Source: Thermoleophilia bacterium (GTDB lineage Bacteria; Actinomycetota; Thermoleophilia; Gaiellales; SKUG01). From it: a DNA stretch of 6,311 nucleotides. Within the stretch, counting starts at the first letter, position 1; every line of letters begins with the position of its first letter. The DNA lies in the NCBI GenBank assembly GCA_025964455.1, contig JAOPYU010000199.1, forward strand, positions 1 to 6,311, written 5' to 3'. The notes under the pieces are model-generated. The model made no database searches and had not been told where the DNA came from. It saw only the letters and a program-made list of their open reading frames with translations. Shown here in pieces: positions 1-5,865 of this stretch. The position numbers were made by a program, and so were the translations under genes.

Positions 1-351
1 TCCAAGGTGGGCTTCCTCAACGTCAAGGGCGAGGCGAACGTGCTCCGGATGGACCCCAACGCCGCCTCCTTCCACGTGAAGGCTGGTGCGTTCGGCGTGA
101 AGGTCGACGTGCAGGTCGACATCGTGCAGGTCGACGCGACCACCGTGCGCATCAGCTCGACCGGCACCGGGGTGCCGAACATGTCGGAGCTCGGTCGCGT
201 CGTCGAGAGCCGCCCCGACTACGCCGTCTTCGAGCAGGTGAGCGATCCGTCCAAGCGCACGATGATCGTGCACGACGGCGCCGGCCACGTGACCATCGAC
301 ACGGTGGTGCCGACCTTCGGCGACGCGCACCTCGTGCTCGAGCGGCGCTGA
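1..351 (+). CDS. 3' end of an unrecognised gene (5' truncated)
   Basis: The frame is open from the first base and ends at TGA 349-351, so this is the C-terminal 116 residues of a gene starting outside the window. A GTG at 7 is in frame, but nothing marks it as a start. The sequence alternates hydrophobic and polar residues in short stretches (for example VKVDVQVDIVQVD and TTVRISSTGTGV) with no long hydrophobic segment. That looks like a soluble, beta-rich domain. It could belong to the SRPBCC/START-like or another beta-barrel ligand-binding fold, but no signature motif is visible, so this is only a guess. It ends 34 bp from the convergent gene at 386-1069. Codon usage matches its neighbours. 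The coding call is firm; the function is unknown. Confidence 0.75.
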   Translation, partial: SKVGFLNVKGEANVLRMDPNAASFHVKAGAFGVKVDVQVDIVQVDATTVRISSTGTGVPNMSELGRVVESRPDYAVFEQVSDPSKRTMIVHDGAGHVTIDTVVPTFGDAHLVLERR

Positions 352-385
352 CCCTGCCGGCGGCGCTCCGCGCGTCGCCACGGCG

Positions 386-1069
386 TCAACCCTCCAGGGC
401 CCGACGCAGCTCCTCGAGCTTGGCGCGGGTCGCCTCGTCCATGTCGTCGGCGAGGGTGGAATCGTGCTTGCTCGACCCGAGCGCATCACGAGGCGCCTTG
501 GGATCGCTCGGCGCTGGTCGCGTCGAGTCGCGATTGCGTGCTGCGTTCGGATCGTTCGCGCCGCCGCGACCGCCACCACGACCGTCGCGCTTGCCGCTCG
601 GCTTGTCCGCACCGCCGCGTGTGCCGGAGGCCGACTCTTCGGACTTGGAGGGGTCGCGATAGCGCTTGCCGCAGCCGAGCTTCTCCGGGCGGAGGTCATC
701 CGACGTGGTCAGCCCGATCGGCGAGATCGTGGTGAGGCGCACGAGCGCCGCGGCGTGGCGCTCGAGCTCGTCCGCGGTGTGCCGTGCGTTGAGCAGGTCG
801 TCGCCCGAGAGCGACGACTCACGCGCTCGCAGGGCCGACGCCACGATGCCGTGCGCGTCGGCGATCGCCTGCGCCTTGGCACGTCCAAGCCGACGTCGCT
901 CGAGCGGCGTGGCGGGATCGGCGAGCCACTCCCAGGCCCGGACGTAGTCGCGACGGGCTGCGGGCAGCAGGAGCTGCATGAGCGCCCGCGGATCCGCGGT
1001 CATGGGATCGGGGGGCGTGCCCGACCCGTCGGTGGCATCGGCTGCGGGGGCTGCGTCCTTGGGGTCCAT
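386..1069 (-). CDS. Hypothetical 227-aa protein with disordered Gly/Arg-rich C-terminal half
   Basis: I do not recognise a family. Residues 1-27 are Asp/Ala/Pro-rich and probably disordered. Residues 28-112 look like a compact helical domain (LMQLLLPAARRDYVRAWEWL, then Arg/Ala-rich and Leu-rich helices). A short segment at 127-140 (LRPEKLGCGKRYRDP) holds the only Cys. Residues 141-208 are low complexity, with an RGG-like cluster (GRGGGRGG near 163-170) and many Ser/Asp/Lys. A final amphipathic helix covers about 209-225 (DEATRAKLEELRRALEG). RGG-like tracts often contact RNA or DNA, so nucleic-acid binding is a reasonable but untested inference. The ATG at 1067-1069 lacks a Shine-Dalgarno but lies 6 nt after a TAGCAT box, which suggests a leaderless message. 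The gene is divergent from the SGNH-like gene at 1132. Confidence 0.72.
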   Translation of the reverse strand: MDPKDAAPAADATDGSGTPPDPMTADPRALMQLLLPAARRDYVRAWEWLADPATPLERRRLGRAKAQAIADAHGIVASALRARESSLSGDDLLNARHTADELERHAAALVRLTTISPIGLTTSDDLRPEKLGCGKRYRDPSKSEESASGTRGGADKPSGKRDGRGGGRGGANDPNAARNRDSTRPAPSDPKAPRDALGSSKHDSTLADDMDEATRAKLEELRRALEG

Positions 1070-1075
1070 GGCGCC

Positions 1076-1081
1076 ATGCTA
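1076..1081 (-). promoter_or_regulatory. Putative -10 element for the 227-aa protein gene
   Basis: Read on the minus strand, this is TAGCAT, matching the bacterial TAnnnT -10 pattern. Six nt (GGCGCC) separate it from the ATG at 1069, so transcription would begin at or next to the A of the start codon. No Shine-Dalgarno fits between. Leaderless genes are common in actinobacteria. No clear -35 hexamer is visible; the region about 17 nt upstream falls in the central GC palindrome. Confidence 0.5.
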
Positions 1082-1095
1082 CTGACCACGCTCCT

Positions 1096-1105
1096 GCGGC
1101 GCCGC
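1096..1105. repeat. 10-bp perfect palindrome at the centre of the divergent promoter
   Basis: GCGGCGCCGC is its own reverse complement. Its centre (1100.5) is exactly midway between the two -10-like boxes and between the two start codons at 1069 and 1132. It covers the place where both -35 elements would lie, so it could be an operator or shared promoter core. GC-rich palindromes of this length also occur by chance in such DNA; the central position is what makes it notable. Confidence 0.4.
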
Positions 1106-1119
1106 CCCGGCCGGTGGAC

Positions 1120-1125
1120 TACAGT
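1120..1125 (+). promoter_or_regulatory. Putative -10 element for the SGNH-like gene
   Basis: TACAGT matches TAnnnT and lies 6 nt (ACCGGC) before the ATG at 1132, the right spacing for transcription to start at or beside the start codon. There is no Shine-Dalgarno ahead of that ATG. A GTG at 1114 lies upstream of this box and would not be transcribed from it, so the box also decides the start. It mirrors the element at 1076-1081. Confidence 0.5.
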
Positions 1126-1131
1126 ACCGGC

Positions 1132-2493
1132 ATGAGTTCGGGCGGAAACGAGCAGGGCGCCGACGCCGCGACGCTGGTGCAGGGACGCCCCGGCGACGAG
1201 GCAGCGGCGGCTGCGCATGCCCGAGACGAAGCAGCGATCGACGAGGCCCTCGGCGGTACGGTCGAGCCAGCCGCCGAGCCCGCCCGTGACGATGCACCGC
1301 GAACGCGCGACCTGCTCGCCGAGATCGCCGACCGCCTGCACGACACGCCAGTGCGGCCCGAGCTGGAGCGGCGCGAGCGCAGTTTCGTCCGGTGGCTGCT
1401 CGTGACGCTCGTGCTGGCAATCGTCGCACTCTACGGCGTGCTGTGGTGGCTCGACCCGATCTCCGTCACCGGTCGCCAGACGCGGTTCTCCGTGGTCGAA
1501 AACGGCGGCGTGCGCCAGGCCAAGCTCGACCTGATGGAGGAGCTGCCCGAGGCGCCCGACGTGCTCGTGCTCGGCTCCTCGCGCTCGATGAAGCTCAACC
1601 CCGCCGAGATCGAGCGCGTGAGCGGCGGCGCGACCGCCTTCAACGGCGCCGTCTCAGGCGGAACCACGCAGGATATGTACCTGTACGCGCGCTACGCCGA
1701 CGAGCTCTGGGGCGAGGAGGAGGGCGAGTTCCCACACCTCGTCATCGGCGTGGTCAGCGACGTGTTCCGCTACACGGGCACTGCCGCCCTCGACCCGCGC
1801 CTGAAGCGGTTCATGCCCAAGGGCGCGACCCAGGAGCGCGACCAGCTTGAGGTCGCCAAGCAGCTGCTGCAGCTCACGACCGTCAAGGCGGCGGTGCGCG
1901 CGGTGCGCCGCGTGGTCCCGCGCGACGGCGCCGGATCGCTGCTCGAGCCCGAGAAGGGCGCGGGTCGCATCGACGCATCGCTCGCCACGACCGGCAAGCA
2001 GCGCGGCAACCAGCGCGAGAACCTCGACAAGCGCGGCATGCAGCTGTTCAATCCGGGCATGGAGGGCGACACGCGACCGCTCGACAAGCGCGTCGAGACC
2101 CAGATGCGGACCTTCGTGCAGCGCTCCTACGTCGCGGACGCACAGTTCACCGGCATCGATCCCCGCGGCCTCGACCTGCTCCGCCGCACCATCAAGCTCG
2201 CGAACTCGCATGGGGATGTCCCCACCATCTGGGTGACGCCCTACGCGCCCGAAGCAGAGCAGTACCTGCCGAAGGACCTCTACGAATCCCGCAACCGCAC
2301 CTACCGCGCTGCGATCCGGGAGCTCCAGGGGAACTCGTCCCTGAAGTTCCGCTTCGCGGACTTCGAGGACATCTCGGCCTTCGGCGGTACGGCCACCGAC
2401 TGGCACGACGGCATCCACATGACCGAGAAGAACACCGCGCGGGTGATCGCCCAGCTCGAACGCGACGGGCTGCTCACGCGCCCGCGCCCATGA
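1132..2493 (+). CDS. Membrane-anchored SGNH-hydrolase-like protein
   Basis: The 453-aa product has a polar, Ala/Glu/Asp-rich N-terminal region (about 1-84), one transmembrane helix at about 88-107 (WLLVTLVLAIVALYGVLWWL) and a C-terminal domain probably outside the membrane. That domain carries features of SGNH/GDSL-type esterases: a strand followed by GSSRS (148-152) in the place of the nucleophile block, FNGAVSGG (170-177) as a possible glycine block, GVVSDVF (206-212) near where the Asn block would lie, and DGIH (426-429) as the usual Asp-x-x-His. The block with the catalytic Asn is not clear, so activity is uncertain. Distant relatives such as DltD- and AlgX-like proteins act on cell-envelope polymers, and a similar role is inferred. 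ATG 1132 is preferred to GTG 1114 because of the -10 box between them. It overlaps the FUSC-like gene by 4 nt. Confidence 0.8.
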   Translation: MSSGGNEQGADAATLVQGRPGDEAAAAAHARDEAAIDEALGGTVEPAAEPARDDAPRTRDLLAEIADRLHDTPVRPELERRERSFVRWLLVTLVLAIVALYGVLWWLDPISVTGRQTRFSVVENGGVRQAKLDLMEELPEAPDVLVLGSSRSMKLNPAEIERVSGGATAFNGAVSGGTTQDMYLYARYADELWGEEEGEFPHLVIGVVSDVFRYTGTAALDPRLKRFMPKGATQERDQLEVAKQLLQLTTVKAAVRAVRRVVPRDGAGSLLEPEKGAGRIDASLATTGKQRGNQRENLDKRGMQLFNPGMEGDTRPLDKRVETQMRTFVQRSYVADAQFTGIDPRGLDLLRRTIKLANSHGDVPTIWVTPYAPEAEQYLPKDLYESRNRTYRAAIRELQGNSSLKFRFADFEDISAFGGTATDWHDGIHMTEKNTARVIAQLERDGLLTRPRP

Positions 2494-3587
2494 CCCACCG
2501 GATCCGGGTCGCGTTCGGGAGGCTGCGCTCGAGCGCCCGCCCGCTCCTGCAGGCGTCGATCGCGGCACCCGTCGCATGGCTCATCGCCACCGCCGTATTC
2601 GGGCACGACCAGCCGATCTTCGCGCCCATCAGCGCGCTTGTGGCGATCGGCGCGACCGTCGCCCAGCCGTGGCAGCGAGCCGCCGAGATCGTCGTCGGCG
2701 TCACGATCGGGGTCGGCGTCGCCGATGCCCTGACGCTGGTCACGGGGCAGGGCACGTGGCAGATCGGGCTGATGGTGCTGCTCGCGATGGCGACGTCGGT
2801 GCTGGTGGGCGGCGGCCCGCTCTTCGTAATCCAGGCCGGCACCGCCGCGGTGCTCGTGGCCTCACTGCCCTCGGCGGACGGGGCAGCGTCGCTGGATCGG
2901 GTCCTCGACACGCTGGCCGGCGGCGGCGCCGCGCTCGCGCTCACCATCGTCCTGCTCCCGGTCCGTCCCCTGCGCCTCGCGCACCGCGCGATCGGTCCGG
3001 TGGTGGAGGAGCTCGCCCGCACCTTCGAGGAGGTCGGGGCCGCCCTGCGACGGGTGGATCCCGAGCTCGCGGAAGGCGCGCTTTCGCGTGCCCGGCGCAC
3101 GGGTGAGCACTGGGCCCGACTCGACGAGGCGATCGGCATCGGGCGCCAGGCCGCCCGCATCGCACCGGTGCGCCGGCACGAGGAGGAGGAGCTGCTCGAC
3201 GTCGCGCAGTGCGTGGTCCAGCTCGACTACGCCATCCGCGATGCACGCGTGCTCGCCCGGGTGGCGTGGCGCCTCACCGAGACCGACGTGCCGACCGGCG
3301 CTCGCCTCGAGCTGGCGATGGTCGAGCTGGCCACCGCCGTGCGCGCGCTCGAAGGGCACATCGCGGGCGAGTACGACGCCACGCTGCTGGCACGAACGTG
3401 CGCGGCCCGTGCGACGCGCATCGCGTCGTCGGTCTCCGTCGGCGGCGACGAGCTGACCTTCACGCACTTCGTCGGTCAGGTGAGGTCCACGAGCGTCGAC
3501 CTGCTGCGTGCGTCCGGGCTCGATCGCAACGACGCGATCAGCCGGATGCTCGACGCGGTTCGCGACGGCCGCGGCGAGCTGCACTGA
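2490..3587 (+). CDS. FUSC-type (aromatic acid exporter-like) membrane protein
   Basis: The 365-aa product starts with about six transmembrane segments (near residues 19-37, 41-58, 66-84, 90-107, 109-127 and 139-157), followed by about 200 soluble, mostly helical residues rich in Arg, Glu and Ala. This order, a compact bundle of hydrophobic helices and then a cytoplasmic helical domain, is that of the FUSC/ArAE families (fusaric acid resistance, aromatic acid efflux). The stretch HDQPIFAPISALVAIGAT (39-56) is typical of the second helix region. The substrate cannot be read from sequence, and the protein is about half the length of double-module FUSC proteins, so it may work as an oligomer. Its ATG overlaps the TGA of the SGNH-like gene as ATGA and has no Shine-Dalgarno, so translation is probably coupled. 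The family call is fairly firm; the transported compound is unknown. Confidence 0.82.
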   Translation: MTHRIRVAFGRLRSSARPLLQASIAAPVAWLIATAVFGHDQPIFAPISALVAIGATVAQPWQRAAEIVVGVTIGVGVADALTLVTGQGTWQIGLMVLLAMATSVLVGGGPLFVIQAGTAAVLVASLPSADGAASLDRVLDTLAGGGAALALTIVLLPVRPLRLAHRAIGPVVEELARTFEEVGAALRRVDPELAEGALSRARRTGEHWARLDEAIGIGRQAARIAPVRRHEEEELLDVAQCVVQLDYAIRDARVLARVAWRLTETDVPTGARLELAMVELATAVRALEGHIAGEYDATLLARTCAARATRIASSVSVGGDELTFTHFVGQVRSTSVDLLRASGLDRNDAISRMLDAVRDGRGELH

Positions 3588-3611
3588 CCGGCGCGACGGA
3601 CCTCGACCGTG

Positions 3612-3628
3612 CCCCGGTATTCACGGGG
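3612..3628. terminator. Weak hairpin after the FUSC-type gene
   Basis: CCCCG (3612-3616) and CGGGG (3624-3628) can pair around a 7-nt loop, 24 bp after the FUSC stop codon. No T-run follows, so a classical intrinsic terminator is not supported. It could slow or help end transcription in this convergent region. Confidence 0.25.
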
Positions 3629-3648
3629 TGGATTCGTCGTGGGGTGCT

Positions 3649-3681
3649 CATGATTTCTTGGTCCCTGTGCAGGAAATCATG
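3649..3681. repeat. 33-bp palindromic element, copy 1
   Basis: The left arm CATGATTTCTTG (3649-3660) and right arm CAGGAAATCATG (3670-3681) pair as a 12-bp stem with a single G-T (G-U in RNA) pair and a 9-nt loop. The arms are AT-rich while the flanks are strongly GC-rich. It lies between convergent genes and may serve as a two-way terminator for the FUSC-type gene and ku. A second, degenerate copy follows, so a dispersed REP-like repeat is the other reading. Confidence 0.65.
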
Positions 3682-3720
3682 CGTTGGGCGCCACGGAGGG
3701 CCCGCTCTACCGGTCGCGGG

Positions 3721-3753
3721 CACGATTTCTTGACGTGGGCACACAACATCGCG
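3721..3753. repeat. 33-bp palindromic element, degenerate copy 2
   Basis: CACGATTTCTTG (3721-3732) matches the left arm of copy 1 at 11 of 12 positions. The far arm CACAACATCGCG (3742-3753) matches the right arm of copy 1 at 7 of 12 positions. The length and 9-nt loop are the same, but its own arms pair at only 8 of 12 positions. It begins 72 bp after copy 1. Its left arm could instead pair with the right arm of copy 1 in a transcript. Confidence 0.5.
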
Positions 3754-3780
3754 AGCACCTCCCGACACTCGGCGGCGTGC

Positions 3781-4713
3781 TCACTTGGCCTTGGCCTTCG
3801 CCTTCGCCTTGGGCTTCGCCTTGGACTTCGCAGCGCCGGCAGGCTTGGCCTTGGCGGTGGTCGACGCGGCACCGCGCGTTGCGGCGGCGGCTCGCGGCTT
3901 GGCCTTGGGTCGATCCTCGTCGCTCGCGGTACGGCGCGCCTTGAGGCTCGCCTCGAGCGCCGCGAGGATGTCATTGACCGGCGTCGCGTCGGGTGCGTCG
4001 GCCGGCGCGGGCTGCTCGTCGATGTCGCCGTGCTGCGCCTTGCGTTCGATGAGGGCCGACAGCTCGCGCTGGTAGTCGTCGGTGTAGCGCGAAGGATCGA
4101 AATCCACCTCGAGCGCGGAGAGGAACTCGCGCGTCATCTCGACCTCGCGTTCGCGCGGCTCGACGAGCGAGTCGGTCTCGACCACGTCGGAGCTCGGGAC
4201 GACCTCGTCGGCGTAGCGCAGGCTCTCAACGACGAGCGTGTCGCCCGCGGAGCGGATCGACACCAGCTGCTGTCGCCCGCGCATCGTCAGCCGTGCGATC
4301 GCGGCGCGACCCGTGCCCGCCAACGCGGATGCGAGCAGCGAGTAACCGCGCGCCCCGCCCTCGGTCGGGACCAGGTGCCACGACTTCTCGATGAACATCG
4401 GGTCGATCTGCTCGAGCGGTACGACGTCCTCGATCTCCATCGCGCGCGACTTCTTGGCGGCCAGGCCCTCGAGCTCCTCGTCGGTGATCCGCACGAAGCG
4501 CCCGTCGCTCAGCTCGAACCCTCGCTCCACGTGCTCCCACTCGACGACCTCGCCGTCGGCCGCGCAGATCCGCTGCTGGCGCAGGCGCGAGCCGTCCTTG
4601 TCGTGGACCAGGTGCATCCGGATGTCGTGGGAGCGCGTCGCGGTGACCATCGCGACCGGCACGTTGACCAGGCCGAACGTGATCGCGCCTTTCCAGAGTG
4701 AGCGAGGGGGCAT
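3781..4713 (-). CDS. ku: Ku, DNA end-binding protein of bacterial NHEJ
   Basis: Bacterial Ku forms a homodimeric ring that threads onto double-strand DNA ends and recruits LigD. The 310-aa product starts MPPRSLWKGAITFGLVNVPV, the usual bacterial Ku start (a basic SxWKG, then a strand with FGLVxVPV). The core shows the expected order: RMHLVHDKDG (32-41), CAADGEVVEWEHVERGFEL (50-68), the LEGLAAKKSRAMEIEDVV region (81-98), FIEKSWHLVPTEGG (107-120) and TREFLSALEVDFDPSRYTDDY (194-214). Residues 266-310 form a Lys/Ala/Pro tail ending KAKAKAKAK; such tails are known in actinobacterial Ku proteins and aid DNA binding. The length is normal for Ku with a tail. The ATG at 4711-4713 is fixed by homology, by a GGAG at 4724-4727 and by lying 1 nt after the ligase stop, which suggests coupled translation. 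The frame stays open far upstream, but that part is not Ku-like. Confidence 0.96.
   Translation of the reverse strand: MPPRSLWKGAITFGLVNVPVAMVTATRSHDIRMHLVHDKDGSRLRQQRICAADGEVVEWEHVERGFELSDGRFVRITDEELEGLAAKKSRAMEIEDVVPLEQIDPMFIEKSWHLVPTEGGARGYSLLASALAGTGRAAIARLTMRGRQQLVSIRSAGDTLVVESLRYADEVVPSSDVVETDSLVEPREREVEMTREFLSALEVDFDPSRYTDDYQRELSALIERKAQHGDIDEQPAPADAPDATPVNDILAALEASLKARRTASDEDRPKAKPRAAAATRGAASTTAKAKPAGAAKSKAKPKAKAKAKAK
3785..3832 (-). repeat. Degenerate hexamer array encoding the Ku lysine tail
   Basis: Eight 6-bp units of the form TTSGSC and close variants (TTGGCC, TTCGCC, TTGGGC, TTGGAC, TTCGCA) stand in tandem and encode alternating Lys with Ala, Pro or Ser at the Ku C-terminus. 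Such an array can change in unit number by slippage without breaking the frame, so tail length may vary between strains. Confidence 0.7.
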
Positions 4714-4714
4714 G

Positions 4715-5647
4715 TCAGTCGATCTCCGTGATGAGCGTGTGGGCGTCGATGTCGTCCCGCACCGCGCGGAACGAGGGATGCCGCAGGCGGCCTTCGTCGG
4801 TCCAACCGGCGAAGCCGACGTCGACGACGAGTGGCGCGTCGTCACCGGCCAGGCGGGTGGCGAGCAGCCGACGCGTCGCCGCATCGAATCCTGATCCCAC
4901 CTTGCCCGCGTCACGAAGCGTTCCACCTGCGAGCCGGGCCGCGATGCGAAGCGCTCCGATTCGTGAAGGATCTGCCGCGCCGCCGGCCTGGAGCGCAGTC
5001 CAGTCGGTGACGATGAATTCGGCGTGCCGACGGCGTACGAACTTGAGCCAGGTCTGTCCCGGTCGGGCGCCGGAGTGATAGCCCGCGTCAGGGTCCTTAG
5101 CGACCAGCCCCTCGCACTGGCGTCCGGCCTGCTCGGCCAGGTACGTGGCGGCCGAGCCGTACTCCGGCGTCGGCACGCAGAGCGTCCCGTCGGTGGCGGC
5201 GATGGCATCGAGGCGCGCGCGACGGATCCGCCACGGCTCGGGGCGCAGGTCCGTCCCGTCGACTGCGAGCAGGTCGAACGCGACGAACCGCAGCCGGTGG
5301 TCCGGCACCTCGCGGTCCGGCGTCTGGAGCGAGGCCATGACGGCCCGGTAATCAGCGCGCTCGCCGGGTCCCATGGAAACGAGTTCTCCGTCGAGGATCC
5401 ACGAGCCGGCGTCGATGTGGTCGCCGAGCGTCGCGAGCTCGTGGACGCGCCGCGCGTAGTCGCGACCGCTCCGGGTCGCGAGCCGGAGCGTCCCATCGAC
5501 GAACGATGCCACGATGCGGACCCCGTCCCACTTCTCCTCGAGCGCCCAGCCGTCGGGTATCTCGCTGGGATCCCGCACCCCGCGCGCCAGCATCGGTGCG
5601 AAGTCGCGAACGTCGATACGCGCCATCGGCGCGTCTCGGCGGTGCAT
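4715..5647 (-). CDS. ligD: LigD-type ATP-dependent DNA ligase (ligase domain only)
   Basis: The enzyme seals DNA breaks using ATP through a lysyl-AMP intermediate. The 310-aa product has the nucleotidyltransferase domain at about 1-205: motif I EEKWDGVR with K39 as the adenylated Lys, ATRSGRDY (57-64), DGELV (86-90), motif III FVAFDLLAVDG (121-131), motif IV EGLVAK (179-184) and motif V TWLKF (199-203). An OB-fold follows at about 206-310, with GKVGSGFD (248-255) and the LigD-like ending FAGWTDEGRLRHPSF (279-293). The primase-polymerase and phosphoesterase domains of full LigD are absent and would have to come from other loci. ATG 5645-5647 is chosen because it lies 2 nt after the preceding stop. 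GTG 5656 or ATG 5626 are alternatives, and no strong Shine-Dalgarno decides. Its stop is 1 nt before ku, so the two form an NHEJ pair. Confidence 0.93.
   Translation of the reverse strand: MHRRDAPMARIDVRDFAPMLARGVRDPSEIPDGWALEEKWDGVRIVASFVDGTLRLATRSGRDYARRVHELATLGDHIDAGSWILDGELVSMGPGERADYRAVMASLQTPDREVPDHRLRFVAFDLLAVDGTDLRPEPWRIRRARLDAIAATDGTLCVPTPEYGSAATYLAEQAGRQCEGLVAKDPDAGYHSGARPGQTWLKFVRRRHAEFIVTDWTALQAGGAADPSRIGALRIAARLAGGTLRDAGKVGSGFDAATRRLLATRLAGDDAPLVVDVGFAGWTDEGRLRHPSFRAVRDDIDAHTLITEID
4724..4727 (-). promoter_or_regulatory. Ribosome binding site of ku
   Basis: Read on the minus strand this is GGAG within CACGGAGATC, 10 nt before the Ku ATG and inside the last codons of the ligase gene. 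It supports the Ku start at 4713 over any upstream start in the same long frame. Confidence 0.65.
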
Positions 5648-5649
5648 GA

Positions 5650-5865
5650 TCACCACCCAGAGGGTGGGTCGCTCGCAGGGAAGCTCTCTGCGCCCTCGAT
5701 GTCCACAGGGTCCTCGTAGTCGTCGGAGGAGGGCGGTGGCACGCCGGGCTGGCGGTCGTGGTCGACCGCCTCGCCATCACCACTGACCTTCGGATCCGGC
5801 GCGCCCGAGGTCTCCGGATCAGTCGCGGGCTCCGCTTCATCGCGATCGCCTCGGCGCGACATCAT
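5650..5865 (-). CDS. Small acidic protein ending in an SFPASDPPS motif
   Basis: The 71-aa product is rich in Asp, Glu, Pro and Ser, has no hydrophobic segment and is probably disordered. Its last residues, ESFPASDPPSGW (60-71), match an ESFPASDPPS-type motif that I recall at the ends of many small uncharacterised bacterial proteins; this is recall, not a search. The role of the motif is unknown to me. The start is a double ATG (5865 and 5862). A GGGGAG at 5872-5877 lies 6 nt before the first. That ATG overlaps the stop of the 99-aa gene as ATGA, and the stop of this gene is 2 nt from the ligase ATG. Position and spacing put it in one transcript with ligase and ku, so a role linked to end joining or DNA-damage stress is inferred only from context. 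Confidence 0.8.
   Translation of the reverse strand: MMSRRGDRDEAEPATDPETSGAPDPKVSGDGEAVDHDRQPGVPPPSSDDYEDPVDIEGAESFPASDPPSGW
5653..5667 (-). promoter_or_regulatory. Hairpin just before the ligase start codon
   Basis: On the minus strand CCACCC, a TCT loop and GGGTGG form a 6-bp GC-only/AT-single stem ending 5 nt before the ligase ATG at 5647. It spans the last codons of the 71-aa gene and sits where a ribosome would load. A ribosome finishing the small gene would melt it, which would tie ligase translation to the small protein. Confidence 0.4.

Noticed and set aside
928..963. SEC-C-like zinc motif
   Set aside because: The GCGKRYRDP segment actually lies near 649-676 and has one Cys only. 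A metal-binding SEC-C motif needs several Cys/His, so the resemblance is superficial; the span given here encodes a helical part with no such motif.
1114..1131. GTG start six codons earlier for the SGNH-like gene
   Set aside because: It has no Shine-Dalgarno and lies upstream of the TACAGT box, which points to a leaderless start at ATG 1132.
464..1135. 223-aa plus-strand open frame
   Set aside because: It is antisense to the 227-aa gene, Arg-rich and without a plausible start signal. The minus-strand frame has better start evidence and a protein-like helical region.
1654..2577. 307-aa minus-strand open frame
   Set aside because: It lies antisense to the SGNH-like gene, which has a transmembrane helix and recognisable motifs. 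Long antisense frames are expected at this GC content.
3588..3780. CRISPR array or tRNA gene in the convergent gap
   Set aside because: There are only two unequal palindromic copies with one spacer-like interval, and no cloverleaf could be drawn.
3508..4701. 397-aa plus-strand open frame across the convergent gap
   Set aside because: Most of it is antisense to ku, and it runs through the palindromic repeats. The composition is Arg/Leu-rich and has no domain.
4714..5496. Upstream extension of the Ku frame to give a 571-aa protein
   Set aside because: The added part is the shadow of the ligase gene in another frame. Ku homology starts at MPPRSLWKG, with a ribosome binding site and the ligase stop directly ahead.
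5648..5656. GTG start three codons earlier for the ligase
   Set aside because: It lacks a Shine-Dalgarno, lies inside the hairpin and overlaps the small gene. ATG 5647 fits the tight-junction pattern of the unit better, though this is not certain.
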